Source: Methylomarinum sp965277025
GTDB taxonomy: Bacteria; Pseudomonadota; Gammaproteobacteria; Methylococcales; Methylomonadaceae
Length of the DNA stretch: 64,000 nt
Direction of reading: 5' to 3'
NCBI GenBank assembly: GCA_965277025.1
Contig: OZ255706.1
Span: 434,001-498,000 of the forward strand
Within the stretch, counting starts at the first letter, position 1. Every line of letters starts with the position of its first letter. This document shows positions 49,163 to 57,807 of this stretch, one piece after another. A program made the translations under genes and the position numbers. The notes beneath the pieces were generated by a model. That model was not told where the DNA came from, made no database searches, and worked only from the letters and a program-made list of their open reading frames with translations.

Positions 49163-50429
49163 AATAAAACCCATCCATTTGTTGTTGACCCGGTAAAATC
49201 TGCCTGCCAACCGGCTGCGCGACGCCCCATTCCGCATCGATGGGAAGTTCGCGTGCATCTTGATGTTCGGTTAAAAAACGCTGTATCTGCAATACATTCT
49301 CCTGTTTCAACACCGAACAAGTCGCATAGAGCAGCATGCCACCGGGTTTCAATGCCTGCCAGGCCAGGTCAAGCATTTTTTGCTGGATCTCCGTCAACGC
49401 ATCGATATCGCTCTGTTGCCGTAATAATTTAATATCAGGATGGCGCCTGATAACCCCCAAGGCTGAACAGGGGGCGTCCAGCAAAATCCTGTCATATCGC
49501 AGGTTCATCCATTCTCCAGCCTGGCTGACATCGGCCTGCCGACATTCGGCCATGAGCTGTAAGCGCGCCAGATTTTCTTCGACTTTTTCGAGTCGGCTGA
49601 GGGACACATCCAGCGCCAGCAATTGAATATCCGGCTGACGTTCCAACATGGCTGTCGTTTTGCCCCCAGGGGCTGCACACATATCCAACACCGACTGCCC
49701 TGACTGCAAATCCAGTAAACCGGCAGCCAGTTGCGCAGCCGCATCCTGTACCGACACCCAGCCATCCTCAAAACCCGGCAACACTGTCACTGGCACAGCC
49801 TGCTCCAATATAATCGCGGTATCAACATTGGCGAGAGGATGGGCTGGAATATTTTGTTGCTGTAATCGTTTTAAATAATCCTCACGGTCAATCTTCTGCT
49901 GATTGACGCGTAAAATCATCGGCCCCGGCTGATTATTGGCCTGTAAAATAGCTTCGGCCTGCTGTGGCCAGTCTTGCTTGAAGCGGGCAATCATCCAGTC
50001 AGGATGTGAATAACGAGATTGCCAGGAAACATCTGCTTGTTTAATCAGCGTATCCTTTTCCCGCAGGAATTGACGCAACACGGCATTCACCACACTTTTA
50101 GCCCACTGTTTTCGGCCTACAGCAGCGACAGTCTCCGCTACCGCAGCATGAGGCTTGACGCGCATAGACTGACATTGAAAAAGGCCGGACATCAATAATA
50201 ATTTGATATCCAGATCCTTGTTGCGGAAAGGTTTGGCAAGCAGTTGCTGTAATAAAGCCTCCAATCGATAAAAGTCCCGGCAAACGCCAAAACACAAGGC
50301 CTGAACAAAACCGCGTTCAGATAAAGGCACGGAGGGCAATTGAGCGTCCAGAACCTGGGTCAAGGATTTTCCGTCTTTAACGACGGCCAACAAGACATTG
50401 ACAGCCAGCTGGCGCGGTGAATCACTCAC
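49137..50429 (-). CDS. rsmB: 16S rRNA (cytosine-967-C5) methyltransferase RsmB
   Basis: 430 residues. The N-terminal NusB-like RNA-binding domain (PRQLAVNVLLAVVKDGKSLT) is followed by a Rossmann methyltransferase domain: SAM-binding DMCAAPGGKTTAML, DAPCSALGVIRRHPDIKLL and the catalytic Cys in LLYATCSVLKQEN. It is the normal length. The start overlaps the fmt stop as ATGA. It modifies C967 of 16S rRNA during ribosome assembly. Confidence 0.97.
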   Translation of the reverse strand: MSDSPRQLAVNVLLAVVKDGKSLTQVLDAQLPSVPLSERGFVQALCFGVCRDFYRLEALLQQLLAKPFRNKDLDIKLLLMSGLFQCQSMRVKPHAAVAETVAAVGRKQWAKSVVNAVLRQFLREKDTLIKQADVSWQSRYSHPDWMIARFKQDWPQQAEAILQANNQPGPMILRVNQQKIDREDYLKRLQQQNIPAHPLANVDTAIILEQAVPVTVLPGFEDGWVSVQDAAAQLAAGLLDLQSGQSVLDMCAAPGGKTTAMLERQPDIQLLALDVSLSRLEKVEENLARLQLMAECRQADVSQAGEWMNLRYDRILLDAPCSALGVIRRHPDIKLLRQQSDIDALTEIQQKMLDLAWQALKPGGMLLYATCSVLKQENVLQIQRFLTEHQDARELPIDAEWGVAQPVGRQILPGQQQMDGFYYARLSKHA

Positions 50430-51355
50430 TGGCCGCCCAACTTGACATTGCTCAAGTCATGCGCATTACGAAAAGCCTGAATATCCAAACGTTTTCCACC
50501 CGGTAATTGCACCTCATGCAATCTAAGCAAGCCTTTTCCGGTCGCCACATCAACCTGCTTGTCGCGAATCAACACTTGCCCCGGCTCTGCATCGGTTTGT
50601 TCATCTATTACCTCGGCACGCCAGATTCTCAGCGTTTTATCCTGATAGCGGGTTTGTGCCACCGGCCAGGGATTCAAGCCGCGTATCTTCCGATTCAGCA
50701 ACTCGGCCGGAAAGCGCCAGTCCAGATCCGCCTCTTTTTTACTGAGTTTTTCGGCATAGGTGACTACCGCCTCATCTTGTGGCTCTGGCATCAGTGTCTG
50801 ACTTTCAATCTGTGGCAGAATTTTTTTCAACCCCACCGCACCCAATTCAGCCAATTTGTCATGCAATTGTCCCGCAGTGATTTGATCATCGATTGGACAG
50901 ACTTCCTTTTGCAGCATATCACCGGCATCGAGTTTTTCCACAATCTGCATGATGGTAACGCCGGTTTCGGCGTCGCCGGCCATCAAGGCCCGTTGTATCG
51001 GTGCGGCACCTCGCCAGCGCGGCAATAAAGAGGCATGCACATTGATACAGCCCAGCCTGGGTGTATCCAGCACCACTTGCGGTAGAATCAACCCATAAGC
51101 AACCACTACCATTAAATCAGGCTGTAAATCTTTCAACACTTGTTGATCGGTTTCTGACTTGAAATTAAGTGGCTGATAAACAGGAATAGCCGCTTCTTGA
51201 GCCACCATTTTGACCGGACTGGGCGTTAATTTACGCCCACGTCCTGCGGGCCTGTCGGGCTGGGTGTAAACAGCGCACACCTCATGCCCGGATTGCAATA
51301 GCATTTTCAAGGTGGGTACAGCAAAATCCGGCGTACCGGCAAAAACTATTTTCAT
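50426..51355 (-). CDS. fmt: Methionyl-tRNA formyltransferase
   Basis: 309 residues. It transfers a formyl group from 10-formyl-THF to Met-tRNA(fMet). The N-terminal KIVFAGTPDFAVPTL and the active-site block HASLLPRWRGAAPIQRALM are diagnostic, and the C-terminal OB-fold domain is present. It overlaps def by 4 bp (ATGA) and rsmB by 4 bp, the classical def-fmt-rsmB operon. Confidence 0.98.
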   Translation of the reverse strand: MKIVFAGTPDFAVPTLKMLLQSGHEVCAVYTQPDRPAGRGRKLTPSPVKMVAQEAAIPVYQPLNFKSETDQQVLKDLQPDLMVVVAYGLILPQVVLDTPRLGCINVHASLLPRWRGAAPIQRALMAGDAETGVTIMQIVEKLDAGDMLQKEVCPIDDQITAGQLHDKLAELGAVGLKKILPQIESQTLMPEPQDEAVVTYAEKLSKKEADLDWRFPAELLNRKIRGLNPWPVAQTRYQDKTLRIWRAEVIDEQTDAEPGQVLIRDKQVDVATGKGLLRLHEVQLPGGKRLDIQAFRNAHDLSNVKLGGQ

Positions 51356-51864
51356 CCAGCTTTCCGTTGTTGTTTATGGATTTTTTCCAGTTTGTCTTTG
51401 ATACGTTTTTTTTTCAGTGGCGATAAATAATCGACAAATAATTTACCCTGCAGATGATCCATTTCATGTTGGATACAAACGGCCAGCAATTCTTTGGCTT
51501 CCAGCTCGAACGGCTCTCCTTCCTTATTCAAGGCTTTCACCTTGATATGTTCGGCGCGTTTCACTTTTTCAAAAAATCCTGGCACCGACAAACAGCCTTC
51601 TTCTGATTCTTCCACGCCATCTTTTTCGATAATTTCAGGGTTGATCAAACACAGCGGCGCATCTTTATCTTCACTGGTATCGATAACGATAACCCGCTGA
51701 TGCACATTTACCTGGGTGGCGGCCAAGCCAACGCCTTTTGCTTCATACATGGTTTCCAGCATATCATCGACCAGTTGACGAATCTTGTCGTCGACTTTAT
51801 CGACCGGTTTTGCTACCGTTCTCAACCGTTTATCTGGAAATTCTAAAATCGATAAAATACTCAC
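51352..51864 (-). CDS. def: Peptide deformylase
   Basis: 170 residues. It removes the N-formyl group from nascent proteins using a bound metal. All three motifs are present: GVGLAATQV, EGCLSVPGF and QHEMDHLQGKLF, with metal ligands Cys and two His. It is the first gene of the def-fmt-rsmB group, 63 bp downstream of the DASS transporter gene, where a promoter may lie. Confidence 0.98.
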   Translation of the reverse strand: MSILSILEFPDKRLRTVAKPVDKVDDKIRQLVDDMLETMYEAKGVGLAATQVNVHQRVIVIDTSEDKDAPLCLINPEIIEKDGVEESEEGCLSVPGFFEKVKRAEHIKVKALNKEGEPFELEAKELLAVCIQHEMDHLQGKLFVDYLSPLKKKRIKDKLEKIHKQQRKAG

Positions 51865-51927
51865 TCTAACTCCGGTTATCTTGATTTCAAGCGCAGATTT
51901 TAGCCGATCAATCGGACAAACGCATTA

Positions 51928-53388
51928 TCACAATACGCTCGGCGCCAATTTGAAACTGAAAAAAGAGATCAACAAAACGGCTAAAAAGTTCAGAATAACA
52001 CCAACTTTCAGCATTTCTTTCATAGCGACTTGACCGGTACCAAACACAATCGCATTCGGTGGTGTCGCCACCGGAAACATAAAAGCGCAAGAAGCCGCAA
52101 AGGTGGCTGGCAGCATTAAATAAACCGGCTCCACCTGAATCGCCTTGGCCACTGCCGAGAGCACGGGCATGACCAACTGGGCTGTGGCGGTGTTGGAGGT
52201 CATTTCAGTCAACAAGCTCATACCCGCCGTCAAAATGAATATGATACTGGGCAACGCCATATGCTGAAGGCCCTGTAATTGTTGAGCCAGATAAACGGAC
52301 AAACCGCTTTCGACAAATCCAGAGGCCAGCGCAAAGCCACCGCCAAACAGTAACACCACCGACCATGGCAGTTGATTGAAAACAGATTGGTCCAATAAGC
52401 GGGTTTTGTCGCCATTCTCATCGTTGACGGGAATAAAAAACAGACTGAGTGCCATCATAATCGCAACCGTACCGTCATCGATCAATTTCCCGTGGGGCAA
52501 AAAAGACGACCAGCCGGGCAGCGCCCAGTCGCCAATTGTCAAACCTTTACGAGTCACCCATAGCACTGCGGTGATCATAAACACAATCATCACCCAGCGT
52601 TCAGGCCCGGTTATTTTGCCAAGCTGTCGGTTTTCTTCCTGTAACAATTGATGTACTTGGGGAGAATACGGCAAGCCGCGCAGAAAAAAAGCATAGAGTA
52701 TGAACGCCAGTAATAACAACATCATCAGCCCAATCGGCAAGGCCAGTAACATCCAGGGCAAAAAACCGATGCTGTCCCCGGTTGCACTCTGGTAAAAACG
52801 GGCAAACACCAGATTCGGCGCGGTTCCCACCAGCGTCATCATACCGCCCACCGAGGCAGAATAAGCGATAGACAGCAATAAGCCCACACTAAAACGCTGA
52901 CTCTGTCCCATACTGAATTCCTGCTGAAAACGAGCGACAACCGCTAATGCGATTGGCAGCATCACCAGGGTTGTCGCCGTATTGGAAATCCACATTGACA
53001 ATGATGCGGTAGCCAACATAAAGCCTATCATCAACGTCAAAGGCTTCCCTTGAGTCAACAACAAAATTTTCAAGGCAAATCGCTTATGCAGATTCCAGCG
53101 TTGCATCGCCAGCGCAATGATGAAGCCACCCAGCAACAAAAATACGGTGGAATTCATATATTGCATGGCTGTAGCTTTAGTTGAGGCAATACCCAACAAT
53201 GGAAACAACACCAATGGTAGCAAAGCGGATGCCGCCAACGGGACTATCTCGGTAATCCAGAGAGTGGCCACCAGAACGGCGACGGCGGCCATTCTGACCG
53301 CTAGCTGATTGCCACCAAAATCGGCTGTAACAAGAATGGTTACGGCAATAAAAAGCCCCGCTGTAACACCAACCTGCCGAACCATCAT
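51928..53388 (-). CDS. DASS-family (SLC13) anion:sodium symporter
   Basis: A membrane transporter of about 486 residues, beginning MMVRQVGVTAGLFIAVTILV. Many hydrophobic helices and the paired hairpin motifs are seen (ISNTATTLVMLPIALAVVAR and TEMTSNTATAQLVMPVLSAV), with the SNT signature that binds carboxylate or sulfate and sodium. VATPPNAIVFGTGQVAM near the C-terminus is also typical. The ATG at 53406 is an alternative start overlapping hemE by 11 bp. The substrate (dicarboxylate, phosphate or sulfate) cannot be read from sequence. Confidence 0.9.
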   Translation of the reverse strand: MMVRQVGVTAGLFIAVTILVTADFGGNQLAVRMAAVAVLVATLWITEIVPLAASALLPLVLFPLLGIASTKATAMQYMNSTVFLLLGGFIIALAMQRWNLHKRFALKILLLTQGKPLTLMIGFMLATASLSMWISNTATTLVMLPIALAVVARFQQEFSMGQSQRFSVGLLLSIAYSASVGGMMTLVGTAPNLVFARFYQSATGDSIGFLPWMLLALPIGLMMLLLLAFILYAFFLRGLPYSPQVHQLLQEENRQLGKITGPERWVMIVFMITAVLWVTRKGLTIGDWALPGWSSFLPHGKLIDDGTVAIMMALSLFFIPVNDENGDKTRLLDQSVFNQLPWSVVLLFGGGFALASGFVESGLSVYLAQQLQGLQHMALPSIIFILTAGMSLLTEMTSNTATAQLVMPVLSAVAKAIQVEPVYLMLPATFAASCAFMFPVATPPNAIVFGTGQVAMKEMLKVGVILNFLAVLLISFFSFKLAPSVL

Positions 53389-53395
53389 GGCTGAC

Positions 53396-54463
53396 CTATT
53401 CCGCATGGTATCGAGGACTCAATTCATGAACAGCATCGACCATCGCTTTGACATGGTCGGGATTGACATCTGGCAGAATACCATGGCCAAGATTGAATAC
53501 ATGACCAGAACCTTGGCCGTATTTTTCTAAAATTGTACCTACTTTCCGACGAACAACCTCCGGCCCCGCGTATAAAGTAATGGGATCGAGATTACCTTGC
53601 AAGGCAACCTTATCACCAACTCTGGCTCGGGCCTGAGCAATATCTGTCTGCCAGTCCAGACCCAATGCGTCATAACCCGCCTCGGCCATCATTTCCAGCC
53701 ACAAGCCACCGCCTTTGCTGAACAAAATAGTCGGAACCGTTTGACCATTGACATTGGTTTTCAATAACGAACGAATCTGCTTTGCATAACGCAAAGAGAA
53801 ATCCCGGTAATCTTCGGTGCTCAGTACACCGCCCCAGGTATCGAATAACATCACCGCCTGAGCACCTGCCTCGATTTGCGCATTCAAATAAGCGGCTACC
53901 GATTGCGCCAGTTTATCCAACATTTGATGCATCAGTTGCGGTTGCTCAAACATCATGGCCTTCACTTTTTGAAAGCTTTTACTGCTACCACCTTCCACCA
54001 TATAAGTAGCCAATGTCCATGGGCTACCCGAGAAACCAATCAGTGGTACCGCGCCATTCAATTCCTGACGAATCAAACTGACTGCATCCACGACATAACG
54101 CAATTCAGTGACAGGATCTGGAACCGGTAATTTAGCGACATCCGCAGCCGTTCTGACCGGTCGTTCAAATTTAGGCCCTTCCCCTTCAGCAAAATACAGC
54201 CCCAGGCCCATTGCATCGGGTATCGTCAAGATATCAGAAAACAAAATCGCCGCATCAAAGTCAAACCGTCTCAGTGGCTGCAAAGTCACCTCACAGGCTA
54301 ATTCAGGGTTGGTGCACAAATTAAGAAAACTTCCTGCTTTGGCGCGAACTTCCCGATACTCTGGCAGATAACGTCCAGCTTGTCGCATCATCCATACAGG
54401 CGTTTTATCAACCGGTTGTTTTAACAGGGCTTTAATGAATCTATCGTTTTTTAATGCTGTCAT
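53396..54463 (-). CDS. hemE: Uroporphyrinogen decarboxylase
   Basis: 355 residues, the normal length. It decarboxylates uroporphyrinogen III to coproporphyrinogen III in heme synthesis. The active-site block PVWMMRQAGRYLPEYR, the conserved FDFDAAILFSDILTIPDAMG and the C-terminal HVFNLGHGILPDVNPDHVKA are present. It lies 15 bp after the DamX-like gene. Confidence 0.98.
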   Translation of the reverse strand: MTALKNDRFIKALLKQPVDKTPVWMMRQAGRYLPEYREVRAKAGSFLNLCTNPELACEVTLQPLRRFDFDAAILFSDILTIPDAMGLGLYFAEGEGPKFERPVRTAADVAKLPVPDPVTELRYVVDAVSLIRQELNGAVPLIGFSGSPWTLATYMVEGGSSKSFQKVKAMMFEQPQLMHQMLDKLAQSVAAYLNAQIEAGAQAVMLFDTWGGVLSTEDYRDFSLRYAKQIRSLLKTNVNGQTVPTILFSKGGGLWLEMMAEAGYDALGLDWQTDIAQARARVGDKVALQGNLDPITLYAGPEVVRRKVGTILEKYGQGSGHVFNLGHGILPDVNPDHVKAMVDAVHELSPRYHAE

Positions 54464-54478
54464 CAGTATTTTAAATGG

Positions 54479-56158
54479 TTAAATGAAGCGCCAACAATCA
54501 GTCTTTGTCTGTTGTTGCAGTATTTTAAATGAGCGTATCCAGGCTTTGGCTAATGGCTTGGGGAGTGTTTTTCGCGCCTTTTGTGCTGCGCTACGGTTAA
54601 CATAATCTCCCAGCACAACGACATAATGTTGTTTACCCTGTCGTTGCACCGGAAAATAATGGGCTTTTTGCTGTAAAAGCGGATATTGTTTAATCAGTTT
54701 TTTGACTCCGCTCAGTTGAGTCAGCACCATGATTTGCAAGGTAAAATGCTTTGGGTTTCTTTGTTCAAGCCAGGCAATCCCCTGCTGTTTGCTTATTCCC
54801 GGTGCTTTTTTTATCTCGCTTTTTTCTAAAGGCTTGGTTGTTTCCGGCTTCACCTGTTGCGGAAGAACGCTAACCTCCTTCTCCGCAACTTTATCAGGCG
54901 TGTCCGCTGCATCAGCTAACGCGGCTTTCTGCTCTACCTTAAGCGGCGTATCCTCAGTTTTCGTTACCGGCAAATTGGTTTCTGTTGTACTTTCAGTGTT
55001 GTCAGTATCATTCTTTGCAACGGCCAAGGTTTTATCAGAAGGGTTGGCCAATGTTTTGCCCGTTACCACAACTGGCTGAACAATTTCCTCTTGCTCAAGC
55101 TTTTTAATATCAGCGTCGATATTTTTCGGTGGAGAGGCAATCGACTCTTTTTTCGAATCTTTATTGTCCACCTTATCTGCTAATACAGTCGTCTGTGCTG
55201 TTTTAACCTGTGTGTAATACGAATACTGCGAAGATACTGCTTCGTGCTGAATAACCGGCGTCGATACAGCAACATCTACTGGCTGTTTTTTATAGACAGT
55301 TTCTGTTATATCAGTCCCTATCGAACTCTTTGCATCGGTTGCTGGCTTGTTTAAATAGAGCAGCCCCCCGGCAATAGCCAAACCGGCAATAATGGCTAAT
55401 GTGCTTCCCCAAGCCAAAGGAGACATTTTTTTATAGTGAGACAACCGAGGCAGCTCTTCAATAATTTTGCCCGGTATACCATGGGTTTTTCGATAAAGAT
55501 TTTCAACCTGGCCTTCATTGATGGCATTAAAGGAATTCAATGCGCCTTGTCCAGCCGACAGATTTTGCAAAAACGCCGTGTAATGTTGTTGATTCAATGG
55601 TGGGATTTCAATCAAATGACATTCTGATATTTCCGGGTCTGATATTTCCGGGTCAGAGCTGTTTTTAAGATGCAATTCATCATGGGTCAAGGCGAAAATC
55701 AGGCGCAGACAATCATATGGTTTGGCGAATTGAATCAATGCCGAAATCAATCCCGGCACCAGTAAACCGGCATTATCGATGATCCAGACGAGTTTTTGCT
55801 GACGGCGATCCATTTGTGCCAATTTTTCGGCTAACCCAGTCCCCTCTACATCGGTCAGTTCTTGCAGCAAGCGTTCCGTCAATCGCTCAAAACTCAGATT
55901 GTCCGAGCCATCGATCCAAATGATCCGCCAATGCTCCTGCCGCTGTTCTTGAACCATCTTCAACAAGCTTGTCTTGCCTATGCCTTCCGGGCCACAGACG
56001 ACCAGAGACTGACTCAGGTTGTTAATCAAATGAATCAATAAATCCAGTTTTTGCGAGCGCTCAAGGGTCACCAGGCGATGAATGTTATCCGAGCCCTGGT
56101 GATTATTATCTGAGTGCGCAGAATGATAAATTACCTCATCATTTCCCGGCATAGTCAT
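54479..56158 (-). CDS. DamX-like AAA ATPase with C-terminal SPOR domain
   Basis: 559 residues. The N-terminal ExeA-like ATPase has Walker A VCGPEGIGKTSLLK and Walker B KLVWIIDNAGLL. A transmembrane helix (LAWGSTLAIIAGLAIAGGLLY) precedes a long Thr/Lys/Val-rich periplasmic linker. The C-terminal SPOR domain (FTLQIMVLTQLSGVKKLIKQ, with HYVVVLGDYVNRSAAQKARK) binds denuded glycan at the division site. A 15-bp tandem duplication at 55625-55654 doubles the SDPEI segment. It sits after aroB with 20 bp overlap, the aroK-aroB-damX order known from Enterobacteria and Pseudomonas. It acts in cell division. Confidence 0.88.
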   Translation of the reverse strand: MTMPGNDEVIYHSAHSDNNHQGSDNIHRLVTLERSQKLDLLIHLINNLSQSLVVCGPEGIGKTSLLKMVQEQRQEHWRIIWIDGSDNLSFERLTERLLQELTDVEGTGLAEKLAQMDRRQQKLVWIIDNAGLLVPGLISALIQFAKPYDCLRLIFALTHDELHLKNSSDPEISDPEISECHLIEIPPLNQQHYTAFLQNLSAGQGALNSFNAINEGQVENLYRKTHGIPGKIIEELPRLSHYKKMSPLAWGSTLAIIAGLAIAGGLLYLNKPATDAKSSIGTDITETVYKKQPVDVAVSTPVIQHEAVSSQYSYYTQVKTAQTTVLADKVDNKDSKKESIASPPKNIDADIKKLEQEEIVQPVVVTGKTLANPSDKTLAVAKNDTDNTESTTETNLPVTKTEDTPLKVEQKAALADAADTPDKVAEKEVSVLPQQVKPETTKPLEKSEIKKAPGISKQQGIAWLEQRNPKHFTLQIMVLTQLSGVKKLIKQYPLLQQKAHYFPVQRQGKQHYVVVLGDYVNRSAAQKARKTLPKPLAKAWIRSFKILQQQTKTDCWRFI

Positions 56159-57221
56159 TCAAGGTTTCCAACAATTGTGAAGTATCTATATTAACGGGTA
56201 ATGTCGCTTTGCCCAAAGACTCCAGCAAAATTACCCGAATATTGCCATCGACATTCTTTTTATCCACCGCCATTAAATCCAGATACTGCTCGGGCTGCAT
56301 GGTTTCTGGCGGAGTAACCGGCAACCTGGCTGCTTGAAAAATGGCTATAATTCTGGCGACATCCTCATCATTCAGCCAGCCCATTCTTCGTGATAAATCC
56401 GCTGCGAAGCATGTGCCAATGGCAACTGCCTCGCCATGCAGATATCGGCCATAGCCCATGCCGGTTTCAATCGCATGACCAAAAGTATGGCCTAAATTCA
56501 ACGTAGCCCGTACACCCGCTTCAAATTCATCTTCCGCCACGACCTCCGCCTTGTTCTGACAGGACCTTTCAATCGCATAAGCCAAGGTATCATCATCGCG
56601 GGCCAACAAAGCCGGCATGTTGCTCTCCAGCCATTCAAAAAAAGGCAGATCACGAATCAGACCATATTTGATCACTTCGGCAATTCCGGCAGACAATTGC
56701 CGGTCATCCAGGGTTTTTAACACATCGGTGGCGGCGATGACACATTGCGGCTGGTAAAACGCGCCGATCATATTCTTGCCCAACGAGTGATTGACGCCAG
56801 TTTTACCGCCAACAGACGAATCTACCTGTGCCAACAGGGTGGTTGGAACCTGGATAAAAGCAATGCCGCGTTGATAACAGGCAGCGGCAAAGCCCCCCAT
56901 ATCGCCAATAACCCCGCCACCTAAAGCGACCAAGGTTGCATTACGGCTAAATTTGCTGGTGAGCAAATGGTCGAATATTTTCTCGACATAAGCCAGGGTT
57001 TTATATTGCTCACCATCCGGCAACACTACCGTTTCGAGCTGATATTCAGCCAGGCTTTGTTTAATGGCATCTAAATACAAAGGTGCAATGGTTTCATTGG
57101 TGACAATCAACACCTGGCTGGCGCGAATATGCCGGGTCAAAACATCCGGCTGCTGTAACAAGCCAGCACCAATATAAATGGGGTAGGATCGTTGTTTTAA
57201 ATCAACTTGCAGAACATTCAT
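56139..57221 (-). CDS. aroB: 3-dehydroquinate synthase
   Basis: 360 residues, NAD-dependent, second step of the shikimate pathway. Motifs GGGVIGDMGGFAAACYQRGI, VPTTLLAQVDSSVGGKTGVN and metal-binding LNLGHTFGHAIE are intact. The start overlaps the aroK stop by 4 bp. Confidence 0.98.
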   Translation of the reverse strand: MNVLQVDLKQRSYPIYIGAGLLQQPDVLTRHIRASQVLIVTNETIAPLYLDAIKQSLAEYQLETVVLPDGEQYKTLAYVEKIFDHLLTSKFSRNATLVALGGGVIGDMGGFAAACYQRGIAFIQVPTTLLAQVDSSVGGKTGVNHSLGKNMIGAFYQPQCVIAATDVLKTLDDRQLSAGIAEVIKYGLIRDLPFFEWLESNMPALLARDDDTLAYAIERSCQNKAEVVAEDEFEAGVRATLNLGHTFGHAIETGMGYGRYLHGEAVAIGTCFAADLSRRMGWLNDEDVARIIAIFQAARLPVTPPETMQPEQYLDLMAVDKKNVDGNIRVILLESLGKATLPVNIDTSQLLETLNDYAGK

Positions 57222-57745
57222 GTCAAATCAGGATATTCAAGTTCTCGTAAAATAGTTTTCAATACGGCCTTGCTTGGCATTATACCGGTATCGACGGTGA
57301 TATCGGCACATTCCCGATATAATGGCTCTCGCTCTTTTAGCAGTTGTTCCAGCCTTTGCCGTGGATTTTCAGTTTGCAACAAGGGCCGCTGAGTGTCCCG
57401 CCGGGTGCGTTGCAGTATCCGGTCTATCGAACATTGCAAATACACCACTAATCCATTTTCTTTCAGCAGTCTGCGGTTTTCTTGCCGTAAAATGGCGCCG
57501 CCCCCGGTGGCCAGTACAATCCCGCTCAGACGGGTCAGCTGCTCAATGACCTCCTGCTCCCGGTCCCTGAAGCCTTGCTCCCCTTCGTACTCAAAAATCG
57601 TTGGGATATTGACACCAGTCTGTTCTTCGATCACCCGGTCGCTGTCATAAAAAGGCCAGCTAAGTGCTCTGGCCAGTTTTTTTCCTAATGTCGTTTTGCC
57701 AACGCCCATCAAACCGATTAAATAAATATTATTGGCCTGTTTCAT
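57218..57745 (-). CDS. aroK: Shikimate kinase
   Basis: 175 residues. It phosphorylates shikimate at O3. The Walker A GLMGVGKTTLGKKLA, substrate-binding DSDRVIEEQTG and FRDREQEVI, and GGGAILRQENRRLL are present. It overlaps aroB by 4 bp and follows the pilQ terminator, so it may have its own promoter in 57746-57765. Confidence 0.98.
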   Translation of the reverse strand: MKQANNIYLIGLMGVGKTTLGKKLARALSWPFYDSDRVIEEQTGVNIPTIFEYEGEQGFRDREQEVIEQLTRLSGIVLATGGGAILRQENRRLLKENGLVVYLQCSIDRILQRTRRDTQRPLLQTENPRQRLEQLLKEREPLYRECADITVDTGIMPSKAVLKTILRELEYPDLT

Positions 57746-57764
57746 CCTGTTGGATTGTTACACA

Positions 57765-57791
57765 AAAAAAGGGGCATTATGCCCCTTTTTT
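57765..57791 (-). terminator. pilQ: Rho-independent terminator after pilQ
   Basis: The stem GGGGCAT/ATGCCCC is followed on the minus strand by a run of T's (the A6 at 57765-57770), 17-40 bp after the pilQ stop. It separates the pil operon from aroK. Confidence 0.9.
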
Positions 57792-57807
57792 CATGATTGT
57801 TGGAAAC